A DNA stretch of 7,202 nucleotides from an uncultured Devosia sp. (lineage in GTDB: Bacteria > Pseudomonadota > Alphaproteobacteria > Rhizobiales > Devosiaceae). The notes under the pieces are model-generated. The model saw only the letters and a list, made by a program, of their open reading frames with translations. It was not told where the DNA came from and did not search any database. The position numbers and the translations under genes are program-made. Positions 1-6,179 of this stretch are shown piece after piece. The stretch lies in NCBI GenBank assembly GCA_934553185.1, contig CAKTFF010000101.1, positions 1 through 7,202 of the forward strand, written 5' to 3'. Numbering within the stretch: position 1 is the first letter of the stretch; every line of letters begins with the position of its first letter.

Positions 1-1947
1 GGACTGGACGTTATCCAGCCCGGCAGTGGCCGCTTCCACCACCTTGTCGCCCACATTGTCGACGAGGTAGGTGTCATCCCCCATACCGCCTGCGGTGGTG
101 TCTGCGCCCTTGCCGCCATTCATGCGGTCATTGCCCGCTGTGCCAACCAGATTGTCGTTGCCGGCAGCGCCGGTGAGCGACTGGCGCGGCCCGGACACAG
201 GAGTGGGCACAGGCATAGGTGCTGGCACAGTCACAGGTGCCGGCACAGGCATAGGCACAGGTGCTGGCACAGCCGCAGAACCCTGCGACGCGCTTTCACG
301 AGGAACGCCGCTGCCGAGCAGTTGCTCCACAGTCAAGCCTTTGACGCCCTCAACCGTTGCCACGATGCGGGCCACTGCAGCGTTTCCGGTGCCATCCACG
401 TCCACGGTGAGGATGCCCGTGCCATTGCGCTCGGTATAGGTAATGAAGTCGTCGATGTTGCTGATCGCCGGATCATAGCCGGTAAGCAGCTCCGAAAGGT
501 TGAGGCGGTCGCCGCCGGCGGCATCAAAGCCAGAGATCGCTCGTGGCGCCGAGAAGGCGTCGGCTGTGAGCACGACGCTCTCGGCCTGCTTGTTGCTCAG
601 CACGGTTCGCTGAAGCTGGAGCTTGAGGGGCGTATCGAAGCCGGTGACGAGGCCGTTAAGATACTCTTCCACATTGGTGTAGCCGTCGCGGTCGCTGTCG
701 CCATTGGCGTCAAAGACGCGGCTGTTGAAGCCAAAAAGGTCTTCAAACCAGTTCGCCATGCCGTCGCGATCGCTGTCAACGGCAGAGCGGACGCTGGTCT
801 GATTGAGGAAGCCGCCGGCTTCGGCCACCGAATTGACCAGCTTGCCGCCGCCATGGACAACATAGTCGAGAATGCGCGCATCGATGCTGTCACGATCGGT
901 AGCTGACGCGCCGACATTGTTTTGCATGTACGCGAGGAGATCTGCCGCGTTCAGCAGCGTCACTCCGCTGCCTTTAAAGCTTGGATCGGTGACGGCGAAT
1001 TGGCCGCCGCCCAGATTGCTGATCAACGAGGCTTGCCCGGGCTGCACCAGGTTACCGGCATTGTCGCGTACGGCATTGCCCGAAATAAAAATCCCGCTGC
1101 CGGCCGCCATGGCTTCGAGCGCGATGGGCGTCTGGTGCTTGCCCGTCGTGCTGGGGCCGAAATCGATGACGTTGCCGACCACCGCGACCGTGGTCACCAG
1201 CGAGCCGCCGCTGCCGCCGCCAATGCCGATCACGTCACCGGATTTGCCCGGATTATAGATGTAGTTGTTGATGATCTCGACGTCCTGGCCCGCGCGCACT
1301 TCGGGATTGCGATCCATATTGCTGGCGAACAGGTTCCGCACGATCGAGATCTGGGAGTCAGCGCCACCCTCGGAGCCGGACCAGTTCGAGATCAGCATGC
1401 CCTTGCTGTGCTCGCCACCGGGATTGATGGACTTGCTTAGCCCTTCGGCGATGATGTTGTTGGAAATGCTGACGCCGCGAATGCTGCCCTGGAGGTCGAT
1501 GTTTTCATCGGTAGCCCAGGTAAAGGTGTTGCGGTCCACCATGACATTGTTGACCTGAAAGTCGGTGGTGCCGATCATCAATCCGTCGCGGTCTCCCGGA
1601 TCCTGACCCGCGCCGTCGCCTGGACGGAAGGTCAGTTCGCGGATGATCACTTCGTCGGCCTTAACGCGTATGCGGGCGCCACTGATGGTGATGCCGTCGC
1701 CTTCTGCCGTCTGGCCGGCAATGGTCACATTGGGTTCCTTGATCAGGATCTGCGACTTGAGATCGATCGTGCCATTGACCGCAAAGACCACCGTGCGTGG
1801 ACCGGAATTCTGCTCCAGTGCCCAACGCAGGCTCCCCTCACCGGAATCGTCAAGATTGGTTACGGTGATGATTGCGCCACCGCGGCCACCAACAGTGCTT
1901 GCGCCAAAGCCTTCTGCCCCTGGAAATGCAAATGCTGCGTCGGTCAT
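1..1947 (-). CDS. Secreted pectate lyase-like (PL1) RTX protein, 3' end outside the window
   Basis: Predicted extracellular polysaccharide lyase that cleaves pectate-like uronic acid polymers by beta-elimination; the exact substrate is inferred. The window holds 649 residues and the frame is open at base 1. Residues 8-24 (FPGAEGFGA, then GGRGG) are the usual start of bacterial PL1-type lyases. A parallel beta-helix follows to about residue 320, with a TDEN calcium-site motif (146-149) and RNPEVR (213-218), which fits the RxPxxR catalytic motif of PL1. Two perfect EF-hand-like loops lie at 391-402 and 417-428. Residues about 441-545 resemble a type I secretion target domain. A Pro/Val linker (559-584) and RTX nonapeptides (from about 591, GNDxL and GDDTY types) follow. 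There is no signal peptide, consistent with type I secretion. The ATG at 1947 is preceded by GGGGA with a 6-nt gap. The secretion ABC transporter is not in the window. Confident on family, less on substrate. Confidence 0.9.
   Translation of the reverse strand, partial: MTDAAFAFPGAEGFGASTVGGRGGAIITVTNLDDSGEGSLRWALEQNSGPRTVVFAVNGTIDLKSQILIKEPNVTIAGQTAEGDGITISGARIRVKADEVIIRELTFRPGDGAGQDPGDRDGLMIGTTDFQVNNVMVDRNTFTWATDENIDLQGSIRGVSISNNIIAEGLSKSINPGGEHSKGMLISNWSGSEGGADSQISIVRNLFASNMDRNPEVRAGQDVEIINNYIYNPGKSGDVIGIGGGSGGSLVTTVAVVGNVIDFGPSTTGKHQTPIALEAMAAGSGIFISGNAVRDNAGNLVQPGQASLISNLGGGQFAVTDPSFKGSGVTLLNAADLLAYMQNNVGASATDRDSIDARILDYVVHGGGKLVNSVAEAGGFLNQTSVRSAVDSDRDGMANWFEDLFGFNSRVFDANGDSDRDGYTNVEEYLNGLVTGFDTPLKLQLQRTVLSNKQAESVVLTADAFSAPRAISGFDAAGGDRLNLSELLTGYDPAISNIDDFITYTERNGTGILTVDVDGTGNAAVARIVATVEGVKGLTVEQLLGSGVPRESASQGSAAVPAPVPMPVPAPVTVPAPMPVPTPVSGPRQSLTGAAGNDNLVGTAGNDRMNGGKGADTTAGGMGDDTYLVDNVGDKVVEAATAGLDNVQS
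206..271. repeat. Hexamer tandem repeat encoding the Pro/Val linker
   Basis: Eleven consecutive 6-bp units, mostly GGCACA, GGCATA and GGTGCT on the plus strand with two variants (GTCACA, GGTGCC). They lie inside the lyase gene and encode alternating Pro-Val, Pro-Ala and Pro-Met dipeptides between the type I secretion-like domain and the RTX repeats. Because the unit is a multiple of three, gain or loss of copies would keep the frame and only change the linker length. Confidence 0.85.
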
Positions 1948-1954
1948 GAAAGTC

Positions 1955-1968
1955 CCCAATTGATTGGG
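1955..1968. promoter_or_regulatory. Inverted repeat overlapping the lyase ribosome binding site
   Basis: CCCAAT and ATTGGG form a perfect 6-bp inverted repeat around a 2-bp centre. Read on the minus strand, its downstream arm includes most of the GGGGA ribosome binding site of the lyase gene. It could be a protein-binding operator. With a 2-nt loop it is too tight for a full RNA hairpin, although a shorter stem is possible. Function is not established. Confidence 0.4.
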
Positions 1969-1987
1969 AACACCCTAGGAGAAAGGT

Positions 1988-2017
1988 CTTATGCAAGCGG
2001 CACGACAATGCGCTCAA
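1988..2017 (-). promoter_or_regulatory. Possible promoter of the lyase gene
   Basis: On the minus strand TTGAGC (2012-2017) and CATAAG (1988-1993) are separated by 18 bp and could be -35 and -10 boxes. Transcription would start near 1980, giving a leader of roughly 30 nt that contains the inverted repeat at 1955-1968. The match to the sigma-70 consensus is partial, so this is tentative. Confidence 0.25.
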
Positions 2018-2048
2018 TTTGTTTGCAGTTGAAAAGGTTTAGCTAACC

Positions 2049-2084
2049 AGAGCGGGGCGAGCAGTCGGGATTATCCCCGCCTCT
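2049..2084. promoter_or_regulatory. GC-rich hairpin in the divergent intergenic region
   Basis: AGAGCGGGG (2049-2057) can pair with CCCCG plus CTCT (2075-2084), with one bulged C at 2080 and a 17-nt loop. The loop's 3' half and the downstream arm contain the short palindrome GGGATTATCCC (2067-2077), an alternative pairing. A second near-palindrome, GGTTTAGCTAACC, lies just to the left (2036-2048). No T-run follows on either strand, so this does not look like an intrinsic terminator. The 182 bp between the lyase start (1947) and the spike gene start (2130) must hold control elements for both; I see no convincing promoter for the spike gene. Confidence 0.4.
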
Positions 2085-2129
2085 GCCAGTCATGCGCACA
2101 ATGCTGGGTCTTTGAACCAGGAGAAAGCG

Positions 2130-2393
2130 ATGCTGGACAGATTTTCAGGGCACAGCATGGGCGGCAGTGGCCCGGCGATGGCAGCCTTTGCCGTTGTGCC
2201 CCATGACACCAACACTTTGCCCGAGCGGATCCGGGGGCTCTATGTGGGGGCTTCTGGCAACATCGCCGTTCAGTTGACCGAGGGCACGACGACCCTGTTC
2301 TCCAACTGCCAGGCCGGCACCATCCTGCCGGTCAGGGCCGTTGCGGTGCTGGCAACCGGAACCACGGCGGCCAACCTCGTCGGGCTGGTCTAG
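2130..2393 (+). CDS. Spike base protein, Rcc01079 (gene transfer agent) type
   Basis: An 87-residue protein with the layout of the small spike base proteins encoded by alphaproteobacterial gene transfer agents and related phages. It has an N-terminal segment with GHSMGGSGPA (7-16), then AFAVVPHDT, then RGLYVGASGNIAV (35-47), and ends in a short beta-rich part with GTILPVRAVAVLATGTTAANLVGL. In Rhodobacter capsulatus the homologous protein forms the foot of head spikes that help particles bind the recipient capsule. I recognised the family from the pattern and have not confirmed it by a search. The ATG at 2130 is chosen because AGGAG (2119-2123) lies 6 nt upstream. A TTG at 2112 is in frame but lacks a good site. 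The stop is directly followed by the start of the SGNH hydrolase gene, so the two are probably co-translated. No other virion genes are visible nearby. Confidence 0.8.
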   Translation: MLDRFSGHSMGGSGPAMAAFAVVPHDTNTLPERIRGLYVGASGNIAVQLTEGTTTLFSNCQAGTILPVRAVAVLATGTTAANLVGLV

Positions 2394-3587
2394 ATGGAAA
2401 TCAGCATGGCCAGCCTGCGGCCCATTGCAGGGGCAGGGACAATGCCATCCTTCCTGCCGTTCAACATCGCAGCGGCGGGGGAGGGCGACAGCATCATGGC
2501 GCAAACGGATGGGCGCAGCATCCATAGTTGGATCGCCCTGATGCTGGATGGCCGGCTGCGCTTCCTCCCCGCCATTGCGCTGGGCACGTTTGGCACCGGT
2601 GGCGACCAGCTGCAGGACATCATGGATGATGTGTCAGGCGTAATTGCCGCGGGCTGCCGGCTGGTGATCATGGACGGCGGCACCAACGATCCGCTGACCA
2701 CGGCTTCCCTCCCAGCCTCCAAGGCACTGGCGACACAGATCGTCAACACCTACAACGCTGCGGGCGTCCATGTGGTCTATATAGCCATCCCGCCGCGCAC
2801 CGACACGTCCCATGTGGGCGTGGCAAGCCGCGAAGCCAATCGCCTGGACTTCAACGCCTGGCTCGAAGGCCTTGCGGCGGGTCGGGGCTTGACCGTGGTC
2901 AATGTCGACGACGTTTATTCCCCCTCTGACAGTGTGCAATCTGTTGATCGTCTCCATCCCCGAACCGAAGGCGCTTACCGGATCGCGGCCAAGGTTGCGG
3001 CTGTGCTGAGCCCGATGCTGGGCACAGGCGATGTTGCCGCTGCCATTGGCGGCGCCCAGCTGCTGAACAATCCAGCGCTCGCCGGCACAACGGGAACCTT
3101 GGCAACGGGGGTGAGCGGGCAGGCGCCAACAGGCTGGATCGTTGACAACGATACCGGCGCAACGGTGGTCAGCAGCCTCCTTCCCTCGGGGAGCGGAAAC
3201 ACGTGGTGCCTGGATGTTTCGGGCTCGGCCACCACCAGCACGCAGGATCTGCGCATCTACCAGACCGTCAGCCATCCTATCGCAGTCGGCGATCAGTTCG
3301 CCCTAGCTGCGCGGATGCTTCTTGCCGGGCTGGGCGGGGAGGGCGACCCGACCGGCGTGCTGGGCTGGAGTCTTGCCGGCTTCAAGGCTCAGATTTTCAG
3401 CCAGTTCAATGCCGCCGGGTCCGGCCCGATGACGCGGCGGGTAGACAATCTGGTTCGGTGCATGCCTTTTGCCAACACCACAACCGGCGCTTCCTCGCAA
3501 GTGGGCCTGTTTCTTCGCTTTGCCGTTGGACCCGTTGCGGCACGCATCGAGTTCAGCACCCCCCATTGTGCCTTCACTGCCCCCTAG
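2394..3587 (+). CDS. SGNH/GDSL-type hydrolase, probable spike-associated carbohydrate esterase
   Basis: A 397-residue protein with an N-terminal SGNH hydrolase fold. Visible signature blocks are GEGDSIM (29-35, nucleophile Ser33), a glycine-rich turn near 64-70 (block II), GGTND (95-99, block III with Asn98) and DRLHP (185-189, catalytic Asp185 and His188). Such enzymes remove acyl groups, often acetyl, from sugars or lipids. Next to a spike base protein the likely substrate is an acylated capsule or surface polysaccharide, but that is inference. After about residue 210 the chain changes to a beta-rich region (LLNNPALAGTTG, then GWIVDND) to the C terminus, resembling a carbohydrate-binding or fibre module. 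There is no signal peptide, as expected for a virion part. ATG at 2394 abuts the previous TAG. An alternative ATG at 2406, with GGAAA 5 nt upstream, would drop only four residues. Confidence 0.8.
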   Translation: MEISMASLRPIAGAGTMPSFLPFNIAAAGEGDSIMAQTDGRSIHSWIALMLDGRLRFLPAIALGTFGTGGDQLQDIMDDVSGVIAAGCRLVIMDGGTNDPLTTASLPASKALATQIVNTYNAAGVHVVYIAIPPRTDTSHVGVASREANRLDFNAWLEGLAAGRGLTVVNVDDVYSPSDSVQSVDRLHPRTEGAYRIAAKVAAVLSPMLGTGDVAAAIGGAQLLNNPALAGTTGTLATGVSGQAPTGWIVDNDTGATVVSSLLPSGSGNTWCLDVSGSATTSTQDLRIYQTVSHPIAVGDQFALAARMLLAGLGGEGDPTGVLGWSLAGFKAQIFSQFNAAGSGPMTRRVDNLVRCMPFANTTTGASSQVGLFLRFAVGPVAARIEFSTPHCAFTAP

Positions 3588-3652
3588 GCCGGTCCGTCAC
3601 ATTGCGCTAAACAACGGCCAACTAGAAAACCGGCAGCGGCGGAGTGAACAGG

Positions 3653-5509
3653 TTGGCGACGCAAACTGTGGACAGGGCTGGAGACGCCCGGCCGCGCCGC
3701 AGATTGTTCCCGACCAGTCTGCTTCTGGCCGCTGCCCTGATTGTTCTTGCAATTGGGGCGGCGGCTGCAACCGATCTCTTCCCCGAGCGGCCCTTTCTCC
3801 TCGAAGGCGTGGCGCTTGCGGCCCTGCTGTGCCTGTTGACGGCAGGCGTGCTGACCCTGCTGCGGCGCTGGCGCTATGGCCAGCTCCTTGTGCTTTCATC
3901 CCTGCTTTGCATCGTGCTGACCGGTACATTCTGGTGGCTGCGCAGCGAGGATGAAGAACGCGGCAGCGTCTTATGGGCCTTTATTGCGCCGCCGGTGCCG
4001 GTTGCCGAACCGGTTCAGACTCCGGTCGCCGCGCCCGAACCCTTTGTGGTCCCGGCCGCGATCGCCGGCCGGTTCGATCAGAACAAGGACCTGATCGAAC
4101 AACTGCAAACCGAGTTCAACCTTGGCCCAGAGCCCTTTGGGCAACAATTGTTGCTGCTGAGCCAGCGTACCGACCTTGGGCAGTTCGATGACGCTTTTCT
4201 TCTGCGCGCACTCGCCGAGGACGTGCGCATGGTTGTTGACCGACTGGAGCAGACAGCCGGGGTGGACACCTCCATCGCTGTCCTGGTCAGGGACGGAGAG
4301 TTCGAACAGGCCAGGGCCGCCATCCTGCGCGGGCTGCTCCAGCCGAACTTGCCGGATGCAACGCGTCAGGCTTTGCTGGTCAGCCAAGGCGGGCTCGACC
4401 AGATCGCTCTAGACTACAACAGGGCGGGAGCGCTGTTCGTGGAGGCGGCTGACCTGGCCGGCAGCGAGCCCGAGCGCGGCCAATTGCTGCTTTCAGGGTT
4501 GCGAGCCTATTATCGTGAGGGCGCCATGCGGCAGGACTTAGCCAGCCTTCAGGCTGCCGACAAACTGTCCATTGATCTTGTGGCCCTTGGCCGGGATTAC
4601 CTGGGCGAGGTCGTGCCTTTTCAGCTCGAGATCGCCCGGGCGCTGCGCCTCGTGCCCGATGCTGAGGCACAGGAGCGCGCCCAGGCCCTTTTGCTTGAGG
4701 CGGTCAAGACCGTGGCGCCGCTGGATGCGCCGCAGATGCTGGCGCGACTGCAGATGGAGCGCGGCTTTGCCCTGCGCCAGGCGGGCACGGCATCGGGCGA
4801 CGCAGGCACATTGCGGCAGGCTATCGAAGCGCTGCGCCTGGCGCAGGCGCCTGCAGCCGGGCTCGATACGAGAGAAGCAGGGCGGATCGAAAACGAACTG
4901 GGGCTTGCTTACCGCGCATTGTCGCAGGCTGACCGCGCCGAGCGGGACTCCACTGCCGCTATCGGCCATTTCCGCCAGGCGCTCAGCCTGCTCGAAGACG
5001 AGGCGAAGCCCGCCGAACTGGACGTTGTTCGCATAAATCTGGCCATCGCCCTCCGCTTTGCCGGTGCGGCGCGCAATGATCGAGAGCTTCTCGATGAGGC
5101 TCGAGTGGGTTTCGAAGATGTGCTGACCCGGCTGGATCGGGAAAAGGCGCCGCTCGACTGGGCCGCTGCTCAGACCGGCCTAGCCAATACCCTCCTGGCC
5201 ATCGGCGAACACACCAACGATGTTGCCGTGATGGAGGCAGGGGTGGACGCCTTCAAGCTTGCGCTGGAAGGCGCGCAGAGCGATGGGCGAACACCGCCGG
5301 TCTGGGCCAAAACACAGAATGCGCTTGCCAATGCCCTTCAAAGCCTGGGCGAGCGAACCAACAAGCGCGCAACGCTGGGAGAGGCGGTCACGGCGCGCGA
5401 AGGCGCCTGGATCCTCTATCAGTTCAGTGGGCTCGACAGCTACGACTTCTATTTCGAGAGCCGTTTAGCCAGCCAGCGGGCCTATCTTGAGACCGCGCCG
5501 CTCGACTAG
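3653..5509 (+). CDS. Membrane protein with three N-terminal helices and TPR-like repeats, function unknown
   Basis: About 618 residues; not a protein I recognise by name. After a basic stretch (RPRRR) come three hydrophobic helices at roughly 21-39, 48-70 and 76-96, then a Pro/Ala/Val-rich stretch (112-135), then a long soluble, Ala/Leu-rich helical part. From about residue 365 to 590 five degenerate repeats recur every 46-48 residues, each with a core like LANALQSLGERTN followed by LxxAV and a second helix. They resemble tetratricopeptide repeats with longer connectors, suggesting a protein-binding scaffold at the membrane. The start is uncertain: TTG at 3653 has GGAG 8 nt upstream, while GTG at 3644 has a weaker site and adds three residues. 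No ATG is available until far into the gene. It follows the hydrolase gene by about 65 bp on the same strand and overlaps the stop of the converging peptidase gene by 4 bp. Confidence 0.75.
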   Translation: MATQTVDRAGDARPRRRLFPTSLLLAAALIVLAIGAAAATDLFPERPFLLEGVALAALLCLLTAGVLTLLRRWRYGQLLVLSSLLCIVLTGTFWWLRSEDEERGSVLWAFIAPPVPVAEPVQTPVAAPEPFVVPAAIAGRFDQNKDLIEQLQTEFNLGPEPFGQQLLLLSQRTDLGQFDDAFLLRALAEDVRMVVDRLEQTAGVDTSIAVLVRDGEFEQARAAILRGLLQPNLPDATRQALLVSQGGLDQIALDYNRAGALFVEAADLAGSEPERGQLLLSGLRAYYREGAMRQDLASLQAADKLSIDLVALGRDYLGEVVPFQLEIARALRLVPDAEAQERAQALLLEAVKTVAPLDAPQMLARLQMERGFALRQAGTASGDAGTLRQAIEALRLAQAPAAGLDTREAGRIENELGLAYRALSQADRAERDSTAAIGHFRQALSLLEDEAKPAELDVVRINLAIALRFAGAARNDRELLDEARVGFEDVLTRLDREKAPLDWAAAQTGLANTLLAIGEHTNDVAVMEAGVDAFKLALEGAQSDGRTPPVWAKTQNALANALQSLGERTNKRATLGEAVTAREGAWILYQFSGLDSYDFYFESRLASQRAYLETAPLD

Positions 5510-6075
5510 AGTTCCTCGATTTCAGTCCATTCGAGGGGATTGGCCCCGGACATGGCGATCCAGTTGATGCTGGCCAGCGAGGGCGATCGCACGGTATCGA
5601 AGCGATTATCGAGCACGAAGTCCCCCTTGTCGGTCCGCACCACCAGCACGGCATGGCCCTCACCCTTGCGGGTCTGCCCCACCGCGATGCGCAGGGCGCC
5701 GGGAGAAAAGCCGGCTTCGATCAACTGGGCGCGCTTGGTCAGCGCAAAATCCTCGCAATCGCCAACAGCGACATTGACCTGCCAAAGATCGCCGGGTTCG
5801 TTCTGGGGGCGGATGGACGCATTGACCCGAAGGTTGATCAGTTCGAGCATTTCATATGTCGCCGGATCAAGCGCAATCTCGGCGGCGCCTGATGCGCATT
5901 GCTCAGGGCTCTGGATGCAGAAAACGCGAAAGGCCACCGGTGTGCGGGTTGCTGCCGCCTCGAAAAGCCGCGCTTCCTCTCCAGCATCGACCACCGGATA
6001 ACGCGCTTCTGCAGGGGCAACCAGAAACAGCGGCAACAGGGCCGTGGCCACCAAGATTTGCTTGAAACTGTGCAT
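5506..6075 (-). CDS. Periplasmic transglutaminase-like cysteine peptidase (BTLCP/DUF920, LapG-like)
   Basis: A 189-residue protein with an N-terminal signal peptide (hydrophobic 7-20, cleavage likely after the AEA at 22-24), so it should act in the periplasm. The catalytic triad of bacterial transglutaminase-like cysteine peptidases is complete: Cys107 in GDCEDFAL, His141 in GEGHAVLVV and Asp156 in LDNR. Length and motifs match the BTLCP family (Pfam Peptidase_C93). The best-studied member, LapG of Pseudomonas, cuts the N-terminal anchor of large RTX adhesins and is held in check by the c-di-GMP receptor LapD. Neither a LapD-like gene nor a typical retention-module adhesin is in the window, so the substrate is unknown. 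Cys53 and Cys60 could form a disulfide. The ATG at 6075 has GAGAGG 5 nt upstream. The gene converges on the TPR-like gene, and both stop codons share the bases CTAG at 5506-5509. Confidence 0.92.
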   Translation of the reverse strand: MHSFKQILVATALLPLFLVAPAEARYPVVDAGEEARLFEAAATRTPVAFRVFCIQSPEQCASGAAEIALDPATYEMLELINLRVNASIRPQNEPGDLWQVNVAVGDCEDFALTKRAQLIEAGFSPGALRIAVGQTRKGEGHAVLVVRTDKGDFVLDNRFDTVRSPSLASINWIAMSGANPLEWTEIEEL

Positions 6076-6179
6076 GATTGCCTCTCGAGTGAGGCTTCAT
6101 GATTGGCAGGGGGGCAACAACAGCCCATTCTCGCAATCGACGGCATTTTATTTAACTTGGGCGATTGGGAGCCTCACGC
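6076..6179. promoter_or_regulatory. Divergent promoter region between peptidase and EEP genes
   Basis: These 104 bp separate two start codons pointing away from each other, so both promoters should lie here or partly inside the genes. An AT-rich patch (ATTTTATTTAAC, about 6145-6156) is the only obvious candidate for a melting region; I cannot assign -35/-10 pairs with confidence. GTGAGGC (6089-6095) and GCCTCAC (6171-6177) form a widely spaced inverted repeat, one copy near each start codon. Confidence 0.4.
6080..6095 (-). promoter_or_regulatory. Hairpin containing the peptidase ribosome binding site
   Basis: Read on the minus strand, GCCTC and GAGGC form a 5-bp inverted repeat around ACTCGA. 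The GAGAGG ribosome binding site of the peptidase gene lies in the loop and 3' arm. In the RNA this could partly hide the site. The element is flanked by two copies of CATGATTG (6073-6080 and 6098-6105, plus strand), the first covering the start codon. Whether it regulates anything is unknown. Confidence 0.35.

Noticed and set aside
206..271. CRISPR array
   Set aside because: The repeats are 6 bp, contiguous and without spacers, and they encode a Pro-rich linker in frame.
322..1440. Long open frames on the plus strand at 322-906 and 922-1440
   Set aside because: They lie antisense to the lyase gene, show no recognisable domains and have low-complexity composition expected from reading a GC-rich gene backwards.
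1..1947. The lyase as substrate of the LapG-like peptidase
   Set aside because: The N terminus goes straight into the lyase domain with no retention module, and no TAAG/PAAG-like site was seen in a suitable place.
2130..3587. A complete prophage or gene transfer agent cluster
   Set aside because: Only the two spike-related genes are present; no portal, capsid, tail, terminase or integrase is in the window and no attachment-site repeats were seen.
3588..3634. Possible terminator after the SGNH hydrolase gene (GCCGGT at 3588-3593 and ACCGGC at 3629-3634)
   Set aside because: The arms are only 6 bp with a 35-nt loop and no T-run follows, so an intrinsic terminator is not supported; the downstream gene may be in the same transcript.
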